A stretch of DNA of 64,000 bases. Source: Granulosicoccus sp045106475 (lineage in GTDB: Bacteria; Pseudomonadota; Gammaproteobacteria; Granulosicoccales; Granulosicoccaceae). Under the pieces are notes generated by a model. It did not search any database, was not told the DNA's origin, and saw nothing but the letters and a program-made list of their open reading frames with translations. The stretch spans positions 107,975 to 171,974 of the forward strand of contig JBGCEO010000023.1 of NCBI GenBank assembly GCA_045106475.1. Direction: 5' to 3'. The translations under genes and the position numbers were made by a program. Below, in pieces: positions 36,697 through 45,986 of the stretch; within the stretch, counting starts at the first letter, position 1; each line of letters opens with the position of its first letter.

Positions 36697-37179
36697 ATGG
36701 CGAAAAAGAATAAAAGTAAAAAGATTGTCGGAGACGCGCTCATTGCGCGAAACAAACGGGCGACATTCGACTATAAAGTTGATGAAAAATTCGAAGCCGG
36801 ATTGGTCCTGCAGGGTTGGGAGGTTAAGAGTTTACGCGAAGGTCGCGTTCAACTGGTTGACGGATACGTGCAAATTGTACGTGGAGAAGCATGGCTGTAC
36901 GGCGCTAATATTAACCCACTGAACTCAACCTCATCACACTATGTCGCGGAAAATACCCGAAGGCGTAAGTTATTACTTAACCGGCGAGAGCTTTCCCGAT
37001 TGATCGGGGCTGTTGAGCGTAAGGGCTACACCATTGTAGCCATGTCGATGTACTGGAAAAACGGCAAGGTTAAAATCGAAATCGGTATCGGTAAGGGCAA
37101 GAAAGAGTTTGATAAGCGAGCAACCATTAAGGACCGTGACTGGCAAAGGGACAAAGCCCGAGTGGTAAGAACCCACTAA
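36697..37179 (+). CDS. smpB: SsrA-binding protein SmpB
   Basis: A 160-residue tmRNA partner for ribosome rescue. The ATG at 36697 is chosen because MAKKNKSKK is the normal basic N terminus; the longer frame from 36649 adds residues not found in the family. LVLQGWEVKSLREGRVQL, the YVAENTRRRKLLL loop and the C-terminal KRATIKDRDWQRDKAR are canonical. No tmRNA gene was found within the window. Confidence 0.97.
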   Translation: MAKKNKSKKIVGDALIARNKRATFDYKVDEKFEAGLVLQGWEVKSLREGRVQLVDGYVQIVRGEAWLYGANINPLNSTSSHYVAENTRRRKLLLNRRELSRLIGAVERKGYTIVAMSMYWKNGKVKIEIGIGKGKKEFDKRATIKDRDWQRDKARVVRTH

Positions 37180-37220
37180 TCCGGTCCCGGAGCGCAATCA
37201 CTCCTGTCACAAAAAAGCGC

Positions 37221-37922
37221 TCAGGAGATTCGATCCCATGCGCAGCCATCCTCTGCAGCACGCAGCTTTTCAAGCCATTGCTCATGAGCTGCCAGTTCGT
37301 CAGCTTTGGCGCTTACCAGCCGGAGCTGGCTGACATCTATACTGGCTGCGATATCCACACTGAGCGCACCCGGCGCTGAATCCTGATCAAGCGTCAAAGC
37401 CGTTTGTCCGCCTGTCATGACCAGATAAACGTCAGCGAGAATCTCGGAATCCAGTAACGCACCGTGTAATGTGCGATGAGAATTGTTAACGCCGAGTCTT
37501 TTGCAAAGAGCGTCCAGATTGTTACGCTGGCCGGGGAACTGCCGGCGCGCCATAGCTAGCGTATCCGTTACCTTGCAAACGCTGGACAAGTTCAAAGGCT
37601 GATCACACAAACTAAACTCGTGCTCAAGGAACCCGACGTCAAAATCTGCGTTGTGGATGATGAGCTCAGCACCCAGCAAATATTCTTTGAGCTCACCCAC
37701 CACATTTGCAAAACGTGGTTTGTCTATTAAAAATTCATTGGTAATACCGTGCACGGCGATTGCGCCGGGGTCGATGTCACGGTCTGGCTGCAAGTAGATA
37801 TGCAGATTATTTCCGGTCAAACGGCGTTCCTGCAACTCGACACATCCGATTTCAATAATGCGATGGCCGCTCTTGGCATCCAATCCGGTGGTTTCAGTAT
37901 CAAGAACTATCTGTCGGCTCAT
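37221..37922 (-). CDS. dnaQ: DNA polymerase III epsilon subunit (proofreading exonuclease)
   Basis: A 233-residue DEDDh exonuclease. ExoI is LDTETTGLD at the N terminus, ExoII is HNADFDVGFLE, and ExoIIIepsilon is HGALLDSEILADVY with its His. The C-terminal part binds the alpha subunit. It starts 2 bp after rnhA on the same strand, so the two are cotranscribed; in E. coli they are divergent. Confidence 0.97.
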   Translation of the reverse strand: MSRQIVLDTETTGLDAKSGHRIIEIGCVELQERRLTGNNLHIYLQPDRDIDPGAIAVHGITNEFLIDKPRFANVVGELKEYLLGAELIIHNADFDVGFLEHEFSLCDQPLNLSSVCKVTDTLAMARRQFPGQRNNLDALCKRLGVNNSHRTLHGALLDSEILADVYLVMTGGQTALTLDQDSAPGALSVDIAASIDVSQLRLVSAKADELAAHEQWLEKLRAAEDGCAWDRIS

Positions 37923-37924
37923 TT

Positions 37925-38374
37925 TTACGATTGTCCCGGTTTGGCTTCGTCTAGCTCGTCGATGCCCCGATTAGCAAGATCATCCACCCGTTCATTTTCA
38001 ATGTGACCGCTATGACCTTTAACCCACCTCCAATCCACTTTGTGTACAGCCGCCAGTGAGTCTATTTCGCGCCACAAATCAGCGTTCTTGACAGGTTTTC
38101 TGGCAGCGGTTTGCCAATTTTTACGCTTCCATCCATCAATCCATTCTGTTATGCCTTTACGCACATATTGAGAATCGGTGGTCAAGATGACCTCGCTGGG
38201 TTTCTTCAAGGCCTTCAGAGATTGAATAACGGCCGTCATTTCCATTCGATTGTTGGTAGTGTGCGCCTCTCCTCCCCATAACTCCTTTTCATGGGATCCT
38301 GCACGCAAAAGCGCTCCCCAACCACCGGGGCCTGGATTGCCACGGCATGCGCCGTCGGTAAAAATCTCGATCAT
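37925..38374 (-). CDS. rnhA: Ribonuclease HI
   Basis: A 149-residue enzyme cleaving RNA in RNA-DNA hybrids. Catalytic residues are readable: Asp in IFTDGACRGNPGPGGWG, Glu in NNRMEMTA, Asp in LTTDSQYV, and the C-terminal His and Asp in VKGHSGHIENERVDDLAN. It is coupled to dnaQ downstream and preceded by the methyltransferase gene after 26 bp. Confidence 0.98.
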   Translation of the reverse strand: MIEIFTDGACRGNPGPGGWGALLRAGSHEKELWGGEAHTTNNRMEMTAVIQSLKALKKPSEVILTTDSQYVRKGITEWIDGWKRKNWQTAARKPVKNADLWREIDSLAAVHKVDWRWVKGHSGHIENERVDDLANRGIDELDEAKPGQS

Positions 38375-38400
38375 GACCTTTAAATTATGAGCTGGCGAAT

Positions 38401-39207
38401 CTAGCGAGAGCGCGTATCTATCCGAGCAACCGTTGCACGTGGCCGCGCACTGGCATTTTCACCGGTTCGGGCGAAACTACCGGCAGCAATCGAGTGTCTT
38501 GAACGACGCCAGTGCCTGGCCATTGTCATGGGCAAAGTTTGCTTTCTGGCACGCATTACATACAAGCCACCTATGCCACTAATCCAGCGTTCTAATCCTT
38601 CCAATCTGCCCAAACGTCGCAACAGCCTGTCGCTATTAACGGGCGGCCGGATAAACATGGAGGAGCTATCGAGCACGCGATAATCCAGCACGGATAACCA
38701 GTCGCTGACACGATGTTTTGCATAGAAACTGCCATTCCAAGGCTCTTTGCGCCGCCAGCCGGTCAAGACATGTCGTAGCCCAAATGCACTGTAGGGATTA
38801 AAACCGACAATTATGAGCTGCCCATCGTCAGTGAGTACGCGGTCTGCCTCGCGCAATGCCTGATGCGGATTACCGCAAAAATCCAGGGTATGAAAAAACG
38901 CGACTGCTTTCATTGTCTCTGACGCTACAGGCAAGGCCAAAACATCCGCGTGGATGTCAGCCTCATTGCCAGGTGCGTCAAGGATGAGATTTCGTTGTAG
39001 CCCAGCACCTGACAGAAGATGCCTGCCAGGCAATAAATTGCCCACTTGCAGCCCCTGATAACCAAAAACATCCCCGAGCAGGCCCTCCAGCTCTGTTTCA
39101 AGTCGATCGGCGATAGACTGACCAAGGCTGGTTGAGTACCATTGGGCCAGCGGCGCTTGAGCGTCCAGCCAGACGGGGCCCTGCCGTACCGTTCGTATAC
39201 CTTTCAT
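38401..39207 (-). CDS. SAM-dependent class I methyltransferase (YafS-like)
   Basis: A 268-residue protein starting at the ATG at 39207; a TTG at 39216 is less likely. The methyltransferase core shows ILDAPGNEADIHAD, FHTLDFCGNPHQALREADRVLTDDG and VGFNPYSAFGLRHVL. Its place before rnhA-dnaQ matches E. coli yafS. The last ~40 residues are very basic. The substrate is unknown. The gloB gene that commonly accompanies it is absent; mltD diverges directly. Confidence 0.88.
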   Translation of the reverse strand: MKGIRTVRQGPVWLDAQAPLAQWYSTSLGQSIADRLETELEGLLGDVFGYQGLQVGNLLPGRHLLSGAGLQRNLILDAPGNEADIHADVLALPVASETMKAVAFFHTLDFCGNPHQALREADRVLTDDGQLIIVGFNPYSAFGLRHVLTGWRRKEPWNGSFYAKHRVSDWLSVLDYRVLDSSSMFIRPPVNSDRLLRRLGRLEGLERWISGIGGLYVMRARKQTLPMTMARHWRRSRHSIAAGSFARTGENASARPRATVARIDTRSR

Positions 39208-39237
39208 CGCAAGCAACCTGCCCAGTCGTTAAATTCG

Positions 39238-40827
39238 ATGTCGTTAGACGTTTACGGTAAGAACAAGCCAATTGCACGACCAGCCCGGGAACGGTTCCCA
39301 CCAGCGCTTATTATAGCGCCGCTGGCATCGCTATCTGTGGCATTCATGTCATCTTTTGTGGATTTGGGCATGCTCGGACAGGCCAACGCAGCCTCCTCGA
39401 CAGACACGGTGCAGGCAAACCCTATCCAGGAGCTACCCCGCCTGGGCAATACGCCCGAGGGCGACAGGCTCATGCTGCGCGAAATCAGTGATCAGCATGT
39501 ATTCAGTTCAGATCAAATACTCGTCACTGACACAGCCCGCCCTATTGAGCGCCCACTCACGCGCCCCGGGCCGGCATCCCGGAAAACCATTCCGTCGCAA
39601 AATCCAATACCGAATCATGACAACTCCGCAGCGGCGAACGTCGATGTCATTCAAGAGGCAGCCCGTCAGCCTGAGTTCTCCGGTGTTTGGCAATTAGTCC
39701 GGAAATCGACGCGACTGGAAATTCCTGACAATGACCAGGTTACTGATTACCGAACACAATACTTGCAAGAAGCGCTATGGGTCAGCAAGATTCTCAATCG
39801 CGCCAACCCCTTTGTCGGTCACATAGTAGAAGAGCTGGATAAACGCTATTTACCGATCGAACTGGCTCTCTTACCTGCCATTGAAAGCGGTTATCGACCC
39901 GACGTGCATAGTGCAGAAAACGCCGCCGGAATCTGGCAGATTATCCCTGCAACTGCAAAGGAGATAGGTTTGCAGCGAACCCAATGGTTTGACGGACGCG
40001 CAGACCTGGTTGCATCGACCACCGCGGCGATCGACTACCTAAGTTACCTGAATGCTGAGTTTCACGGTGATTGGCTTCTAACTCTAGCGGCCTACAACGC
40101 GGGCCTGGGACGAGTTAAAAAAGCCATGAAAAGAAATGCCAAGCAAAACCTGCCAACAGACTTCTGGTCCTTAAAACTCCCAAAAGAAACCCAGAACTAT
40201 GTGCCCAAGTTCTTGGCCCTAGTTGCCATGCTGCGATACGACGAAGATCCACAGTTTAAAATTCCTGATATCAAGCAGGGCAATGCGTTTGAAACGGTAG
40301 ATGTAGGACAGCGAGTGAGCTTAGACAAGGCAGCCGAATTCAGCGGCATTAGAGAGACCAATCTTCGTCTGTTAAACGCTTCTCTGGTTCACTCCATTAC
40401 GCCTCCTCAGGGGCCTCACAAGCTAAACGTTCCTCTGGGACAAGGCGATGCATTAATCGAAGGTTTGTCCAAGGCGGGCGTTAACAGGGCTTACTCTTTA
40501 CCCGCTACGCATACGGTCATTGCCGGGGATACTCTGAGTGGTATTGCAAGACTCTATGGCATCTCGCAAACACGTTTGCTTGAAATGAACGCGCTCGATA
40601 GTTCGCTGATAAAGATTGGTCAGGAACTGGCTATTCGCTATAACTCGAACGGTACCGATACCATAGAGTACATCGTTACCATTGGTGATACATTGTCCGA
40701 AATTGCAGAACGATTTGCGGTGGGCATTGCGGCGATAAAAAATGAAAAGGGTGAAGAGCTTGCAAGCGATATCATTCATCCTGGTGTCCGATTGACCATC
40801 GTTTTAAATTCATTGGAAACAGGCTAG
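39238..40827 (+). CDS. mltD: Membrane-bound lytic murein transglycosylase D-like protein
   Basis: A 529-residue exported murein-cleaving enzyme; the ATG at 39238 is preferred over the upstream frame start because it gives a short basic N terminus before a hydrophobic signal (ALIIAPLASLSVAF). The SLT (GH23) domain (about 165-300) has catalytic Glu in LPAIESGYRP, AAGIWQIIP and LAAYNAGLGRV. Two C-terminal LysM domains follow (HTVIAGDTLSGIARLYG and YIVTIGDTLSEIAERF). No lipobox is seen, unlike E. coli MltD. It diverges from the methyltransferase gene. Confidence 0.93.
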   Translation: MSLDVYGKNKPIARPARERFPPALIIAPLASLSVAFMSSFVDLGMLGQANAASSTDTVQANPIQELPRLGNTPEGDRLMLREISDQHVFSSDQILVTDTARPIERPLTRPGPASRKTIPSQNPIPNHDNSAAANVDVIQEAARQPEFSGVWQLVRKSTRLEIPDNDQVTDYRTQYLQEALWVSKILNRANPFVGHIVEELDKRYLPIELALLPAIESGYRPDVHSAENAAGIWQIIPATAKEIGLQRTQWFDGRADLVASTTAAIDYLSYLNAEFHGDWLLTLAAYNAGLGRVKKAMKRNAKQNLPTDFWSLKLPKETQNYVPKFLALVAMLRYDEDPQFKIPDIKQGNAFETVDVGQRVSLDKAAEFSGIRETNLRLLNASLVHSITPPQGPHKLNVPLGQGDALIEGLSKAGVNRAYSLPATHTVIAGDTLSGIARLYGISQTRLLEMNALDSSLIKIGQELAIRYNSNGTDTIEYIVTIGDTLSEIAERFAVGIAAIKNEKGEELASDIIHPGVRLTIVLNSLETG

Positions 40828-40985
40828 ACAACCAGCGTTTCAGCGCACTTACTGTCAACGAAACGTCATACCGGCTATTTCAGTTGACTCGAGCAACTCA
40901 ATTGCCAATAATTGGCTGCTTGTAAACGGTGTGTAACCTCGTTACACAGCAACTTAATGCACAGCGAGCCTACAAGGGATTGCAA

Positions 40986-41948
40986 ATGACCACCATCATC
41001 GTCACTCATGAAGACAACGAAGTTGACGAATTCGAATTCGCATCGGATTTGCAATCTATCAGCATAGGTCGTCGATCCAGCAATGATGTTTGTGTTCCCA
41101 ACCTGTCAGTCAGTGGTAAACATGCCAGCATTGTTCTCGATGCTGACACAGCCTGGCTCGAAGATCTGGGCAGCACTAACGGCACCTATGTAAACGGTAT
41201 CCAGATTGACCGGCAGCAAATACACGAAAACGATGAGATTATTCTGGGCAAGGTCCGGTTGTCGTACCTCGGTTCTGCGTATGATTTAAAGCCTGCCGAT
41301 GAGCCGATAGCCAACGAGACAACGCAAACTTCGCCAGAACACGCTGAAGTCAACACCAAGCCAGAAACGCATTCCAGTGGATCAACGGAGAATCAGGCTA
41401 ATCCTGCTGAAAGCTCGGAACAAGACGAGAAGACTACTCTGGTCAGTCCACCGATTGCCGTCGCAGAGCGAGCAGTGGCAGATACTGCGGATTCCGCGGA
41501 AGAAAAAGCATCCTTTGCAAAAGATGCTTCCTTGTTCGATTCAGAAGCATCGACCGGAAATGGTGCAGCACAGAAAGCTGTCACTGCAGCGGATGCGCCT
41601 CACCCTCTCGATGGGGTCGAGCGTCAGGATAGTACGGTTGCACCGATGCACGAACTTGACTCACCTTCGGTGGCGTCAAAAGGTGCTGTTATCGAAATAA
41701 AGAACGGTGCAAAATCCGGACAGATTTTACCAATTGACAAGCCTGTCACCACACTAGGCCGCCCGGGCATCCAGATTGCAGCCATCATGCGTAAGCCTGA
41801 TGGGTATTTTCTAATGCATATTGAAAGCGATGATAGCGTTGACCGCCCAACCTTAAATCAGGATACAATTGGCGATGAACCAGTCTTGTTGCACAGCGGA
41901 GACGAACTCAACGTCGCTGGCATTGACGTCGAATTCATGCTGTCATGA
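40986..41948 (+). CDS. FHA domain-containing protein
   Basis: A 320-residue cytosolic protein; the ATG at 40986 has AAGGGA upstream and starts the FHA fold directly. The N-terminal FHA domain (1-95) keeps the phosphothreonine-binding residues: GRRSSNDV, SVSGKHA and LGSTNGTYVNG. A long Ser/Glu/Ala-rich disordered linker (about 100-230) follows. The C-terminal ~85 residues resemble a second, degenerate FHA fold (VTTLGRPG, HSGDELNVAGIDVEFM). No kinase or phosphatase gene is adjacent. The role is probably phospho-dependent protein binding. Confidence 0.88.
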   Translation: MTTIIVTHEDNEVDEFEFASDLQSISIGRRSSNDVCVPNLSVSGKHASIVLDADTAWLEDLGSTNGTYVNGIQIDRQQIHENDEIILGKVRLSYLGSAYDLKPADEPIANETTQTSPEHAEVNTKPETHSSGSTENQANPAESSEQDEKTTLVSPPIAVAERAVADTADSAEEKASFAKDASLFDSEASTGNGAAQKAVTAADAPHPLDGVERQDSTVAPMHELDSPSVASKGAVIEIKNGAKSGQILPIDKPVTTLGRPGIQIAAIMRKPDGYFLMHIESDDSVDRPTLNQDTIGDEPVLLHSGDELNVAGIDVEFMLS

Positions 41949-42049
41949 TCCCTAGGGTTGTTATGCCCTAAGCATCACTCCAAGCAGTGTCCACTAGGCA
42001 CACAGCGCGCTCAAAGCTTTCGCGCGGGAACAGAAAGCTGGCAAGCTGA

Positions 42050-42967
42050 CTAGTGAGCTGGAAACAAGCCACTCGACAGATACCGATCACCTCGATCACA
42101 TACGATGGTTACCACAACCGCATTGTTCAACGTTGGCAGCAATCGAGTTGCTGCCAGCAACGCCCCGCCAGACGAAACGCCTGAGAGAATACCCTCCTCT
42201 CTTGCCAATCGACGAGCCATAGACTCTGAATCAGCCTGATTAACATCAATTATGCGATCTACGCGTTCAGGTTCGAATATCTTAGGTAGGTAGGCTTCGG
42301 GCCAGCGCCTGATCCCGGGGATACTTGAGCCGTCCTCCGGCTGCACGCCAATAATCTGGATAGCAGGGTTTTGTTCTTTCAGGTATCGAGACACACCCAT
42401 GATAGTGCCGGTAGTGCCCATCGAGCTAACGAAGTGTGTAATCTTCCCTTGAGTCTCTTCCCAAAGCTCCGGGCCAGTGCTGCGGTAGTGAGCATCCCAG
42501 TTATCCGGGTTCGCAAACTGATCGAGCACTGTTCCTTCACCGCGCTCTGCCATGGCTGCTGCTTGATCCCGCGCGTACTCCATGCCTTGTTCTTCAGTCA
42601 CCAAAATCAATTTCGCACCGTAGGCGGTCATTAAGGATTTACGTTCATCGGTCATGTTGTCAGGCATCAATAGCTTGAGTTTGTAACCCATCGTTGCAGC
42701 AACCATAGCCAACGCGATACCCGTGTTACCGCTGGTAGCTTCGAGCAGGGTATCGCCTGGTTTAATTCTGCCTCGGTTCTGCGCTTGAATGATCATGTTT
42801 GCGGCTGGCCTGTCTTTCACAGAACCAGCAGGATTATCACCCTCGAGTTTTGCGTAGACCCTGTTGCCATTATCGTTCTTGACAATTCGTTGGATCGGCA
42901 CCAATCGCGTTTTACCAATCTGATCCACCAGCGCAGGGATGCGAAAGCGATCCTCAGTTTTACTCAT
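42050..42967 (-). CDS. cysM: Cysteine synthase B
   Basis: A 305-residue PLP enzyme making cysteine from O-acetylserine with sulfide or thiosulfate. The PLP lysine is in GSVKDRPAANM, the substrate loop is TSGNTGIAL, and the phosphate loop is SSMGTTGTIMG. EGDNPAGSVKDRP and the C-terminal GVSSGGAL favour CysM over CysK. Its start overlaps the miaA stop by 4 bp, an unusual coupling of tRNA modification with sulfur assimilation. Confidence 0.95.
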   Translation of the reverse strand: MSKTEDRFRIPALVDQIGKTRLVPIQRIVKNDNGNRVYAKLEGDNPAGSVKDRPAANMIIQAQNRGRIKPGDTLLEATSGNTGIALAMVAATMGYKLKLLMPDNMTDERKSLMTAYGAKLILVTEEQGMEYARDQAAAMAERGEGTVLDQFANPDNWDAHYRSTGPELWEETQGKITHFVSSMGTTGTIMGVSRYLKEQNPAIQIIGVQPEDGSSIPGIRRWPEAYLPKIFEPERVDRIIDVNQADSESMARRLAREEGILSGVSSGGALLAATRLLPTLNNAVVVTIVCDRGDRYLSSGLFPAH

Positions 42968-43953
42968 TCGGAACTGTCTCTTGGTTTTGTTTGATGGTTG
43001 TTTATCGTCGACCGTATTAGCTCCAACTGTTGTTGAAGCGATAAAGTATCGCAGCTAACAGTCGTCAAATCATTCGTGCCGCGAATCCAGGTTAACTGCC
43101 TTTTGGCTAACTGACGGGTGGCTGCTATTGCTTTGGCTATCCATTCAGCATCATCCGCAGAGCCGGTATCCATATGCTCCCAGGCTTGTCTATAGCCCAC
43201 ACTACGCATCGCTGGAAGTTCAGCATGAATTCGCTGATCCTGTCGCAAAGACTGCATTTCTTGCATAAAACCATTGTCCAACATGTTTGTAAAGCGCAGC
43301 GCTATACGTTCGTGCAACCAGGAACGACTTTCAGGCGCTAACGCAAATTTTATCGGCGGTAGTTGCAATGGCGATGTTGTGTTGGCCTGTAGTTCGCTCA
43401 TGGCAACGCCGGTTATACGATAGACCTCCAGCGCGCGTTGCAATCGTTGTGGATCATTTGGATGAATGCGTTTGGCAGCTACCGGATCTATTACTTGCAA
43501 CTCCTCATGCAATGCCGACCAACCATTTACCTGAGCTTGCTTCACAAGCGCTTTACGTACTGCGGCATCAGCATCGGGCAACTTGGCCAGCCCCTCTTCC
43601 AACGCCTTGAAATACAGCATCGTCCCACCCACAAGCAGGGCCCGCTTACCGCGCGAATGAATATCATCAATTGTCGCAAGAGCATCAGTACAAAATCGCG
43701 CTGCAGAATAGCTGTCCCAGGGATCACATACGTCGATCAAATAATGAGGAACTCTTGAGCGCTCATCGACTGAGGGCTTGGCAGTGCCAACATCCATACC
43801 CCGATACACAAGCGCAGAATCTACACTGATGATCTCAGCATTCAAACTCTCTGCCAACGAAAATGACAGCTCTGTTTTTCCGCAAGCGGTAGCGCCCATC
43901 AAAAAGATAACAGCACTCTTGTTAGCAGCTAGCGGATTAGCTGATGTTGTCAC
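42964..43953 (-). CDS. miaA: tRNA dimethylallyltransferase
   Basis: A 329-residue enzyme adding the isopentenyl group to A37 of tRNAs reading UNN codons. Walker-like GATACGKTELS at the N terminus, ISVDSALVYRGMDVGTAKP, the HYLIDVCDPWDSYSA segment, VGGTMLYFKAL and RSVGYRQAWEH are all typical. It follows mutL by 34 bp, as in the usual mutL-miaA order, but hfq does not follow; cysM does. Confidence 0.97.
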   Translation of the reverse strand: MTTSANPLAANKSAVIFLMGATACGKTELSFSLAESLNAEIISVDSALVYRGMDVGTAKPSVDERSRVPHYLIDVCDPWDSYSAARFCTDALATIDDIHSRGKRALLVGGTMLYFKALEEGLAKLPDADAAVRKALVKQAQVNGWSALHEELQVIDPVAAKRIHPNDPQRLQRALEVYRITGVAMSELQANTTSPLQLPPIKFALAPESRSWLHERIALRFTNMLDNGFMQEMQSLRQDQRIHAELPAMRSVGYRQAWEHMDTGSADDAEWIAKAIAATRQLAKRQLTWIRGTNDLTTVSCDTLSLQQQLELIRSTINNHQTKPRDSSE

Positions 43954-43987
43954 GTAGCTGCTGCTCTGTGGTCCACAATAAACATAT

Positions 43988-45892
43988 TCATCGACCGCGT
44001 AAAAACAGTTTATCTAAATCCTGCATGCTCAGTGCCGTCCATGTTGGCCTGCCATGATTACACTGACCACTGTTTGGAGTTGATTCAATCTGTCTGAGTA
44101 GTGCGTTCATTTCGGACAAACTCAATGCCCTATTGGCGCGCACCGAACCATGGCAAGCCATTGAAGACAGAACGTCATCGACTGCGGAGCGCAGTCGTTC
44201 GCTGGAGTCATGACTCATTAAATCGGACAGAACATCGCGCAATAAACTACTAACATCAGACTGCCCGAGTATTGCCGGTACCTCTCTGATACACAGTTGC
44301 TCCGGAGCCATGCGATCGACACGCAAACCAAGAGTGCTAAGCCAGGGTGCTTCTGCTTCGCATCTATTTGCTTCGGCCTCGCTCACATCGACAGTAACAG
44401 GCACAAGCAACGCCTGAGTGTTTAGCGAACCATTGGAATAGGCCTTTTTAAGTCTTTCATAGGTTATTCGTTCGTGCGCTGCATGGGCATCAACGATAAT
44501 CAGACCCTGATCGTTCTCGGCCAGTATATAAACTCCATGTAAATGCGCTCTTGCAAAACCCAATGGCGGGACAATCGATGCTTCGGCCTGATTAGAGGCC
44601 TGGGGTTCTGTAGCCGTTGTCGATTCTGCTATCGAATTCGAAAAACCATCGCGGGCATAGGGACTGATGGGTAACGGTGCCTTGTTATAACCTTGAGACT
44701 TACCCGTAGCAGGCGCACCTAACCTCTCCATGGCTGTCAGTTGTGCGCTCACTTGCAAGGGCATTGGCCTTTGTTGCGGAACTCGGCCAGGGTGAACTGA
44801 ATTGACAGCGCTTGAGCCCGCCTGTTCAATACCTCCCATGGCGGCCCTATGATCACTATCAGCGCTCGCGGTCTCAAGCAATGAGTTTTCGGGAGTCAAT
44901 GCTGCAAGAAAGTCTTTGATTGAACGCCTTATAAAACTATGGATCAACTGGCTATCACGGAATCTGACCTCCTGCTTTCCAGGGTGCACATTGACATCGA
45001 CAGCAGCTGGATCCATTTGCAAAAAAAGCACAAACGCCGGAAATCTCTGATGATAGATAAGATCGCTATAAGCCTGCTTGACTGCGTGTGCAATGACCTT
45101 GTCACGAACGATTCTCTGATTGACATAAAAGTATTGCATATCAGCCTGGCTACGTGAGAATGCAGGATCAGCCAACCATCCATTTAATACAAGCCCAGCC
45201 CCTTCTACACTAACGACTCTGGCCGCTTCACCAAAACCCTTACCCAGTATTTGTGCAATTCTCATACTTTGGGCAGAGTCGGTCTCAGCAGACTTGCATT
45301 CAAAAACCGTTTTTCCATTATGAGACAGAACAAACGCGCAGCGTGGCTGCGCCATTGCCAGAGTTTTTACAACCGCTTCACATCTCGAGTATTCAGTGCG
45401 GGGTGTTCGCATGAACTTACGACGCGCGGGAACGTTATAAAAAAGACTGCTAACGTCCACCGATGTGCCCTGTGGATGGGAAGCTGGTTCCTGTTTTACC
45501 GAACCATCGGACTGATAACTGATTCGAGCGCCATGCTCAGCCTGAGCAGTGGCCGAGCTTAAGCTAAAACGTGATACGGATGCGATGCTAGGTAATGCTT
45601 CTCCACGAAATCCAAGCGTCGCAACATTCTGTAAATCTTCTATGCTGCGGATCTTACTGGTCGCATGCCGGCTTAAAGCGAGCGCCAGTGCCTCGTTATC
45701 TATGCCACATCCATTGTCTCTAACGCGTATTCGGTCGAGTCCGCCCTGCTCCAAATCCACCCATATTCGGGTTGCTCCGGCGTCAAGAGAATTTTCAATG
45801 AGCTCCTTTACGATGGAAGCTGGACGCTCCACCACTTCGCCAGCAGCTATCTGGTTGATCAAGTGGTCGGGTAACTGTTCGATGGTGGCCAT
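43988..45892 (-). CDS. mutL: DNA mismatch repair protein MutL
   Basis: A 634-residue GHKL ATPase. ATP-site motifs: ENSLDAGATRIWVD, DNGCGID, GFRGEALPSIASV. The C-terminal dimerisation domain contains DAHAAHERITYE, which has the spacing of the DQHA-x2-E-x4-E endonuclease motif with Ala for Gln, and a later CNHGRPTW that resembles another endonuclease motif. No mutH was found in the window. It is cotranscribed with miaA downstream. Confidence 0.97.
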   Translation of the reverse strand: MATIEQLPDHLINQIAAGEVVERPASIVKELIENSLDAGATRIWVDLEQGGLDRIRVRDNGCGIDNEALALALSRHATSKIRSIEDLQNVATLGFRGEALPSIASVSRFSLSSATAQAEHGARISYQSDGSVKQEPASHPQGTSVDVSSLFYNVPARRKFMRTPRTEYSRCEAVVKTLAMAQPRCAFVLSHNGKTVFECKSAETDSAQSMRIAQILGKGFGEAARVVSVEGAGLVLNGWLADPAFSRSQADMQYFYVNQRIVRDKVIAHAVKQAYSDLIYHQRFPAFVLFLQMDPAAVDVNVHPGKQEVRFRDSQLIHSFIRRSIKDFLAALTPENSLLETASADSDHRAAMGGIEQAGSSAVNSVHPGRVPQQRPMPLQVSAQLTAMERLGAPATGKSQGYNKAPLPISPYARDGFSNSIAESTTATEPQASNQAEASIVPPLGFARAHLHGVYILAENDQGLIIVDAHAAHERITYERLKKAYSNGSLNTQALLVPVTVDVSEAEANRCEAEAPWLSTLGLRVDRMAPEQLCIREVPAILGQSDVSSLLRDVLSDLMSHDSSERLRSAVDDVLSSMACHGSVRANRALSLSEMNALLRQIESTPNSGQCNHGRPTWTALSMQDLDKLFLRGR

Positions 45893-45960
45893 GAAAACCT
45901 GAATTGCCTTACATAACGCTAGCGTTGACCCACACTATTATGCCCCTCTTGACTAGCTCT

Positions 45961-45984
45961 TGCAGCAGGCAGGGACCTACTGCA
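45961..45984 (-). other. Hairpin in the amiC-mutL gap
   Basis: TGCAGCAGG can pair with CCTACTGCA (one mismatch) around a 6-base loop just after the amiC stop. No T-tract follows on the minus strand. It may attenuate transcription between amiC and mutL. Confidence 0.35.
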
Positions 45985-45986
45985 GT

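Noticed and set aside
37180..37220. tmRNA (ssrA) gene next to smpB
   Set aside because: Only 41 bp separate smpB from dnaQ; no tmRNA sequence was recognised anywhere in the window.
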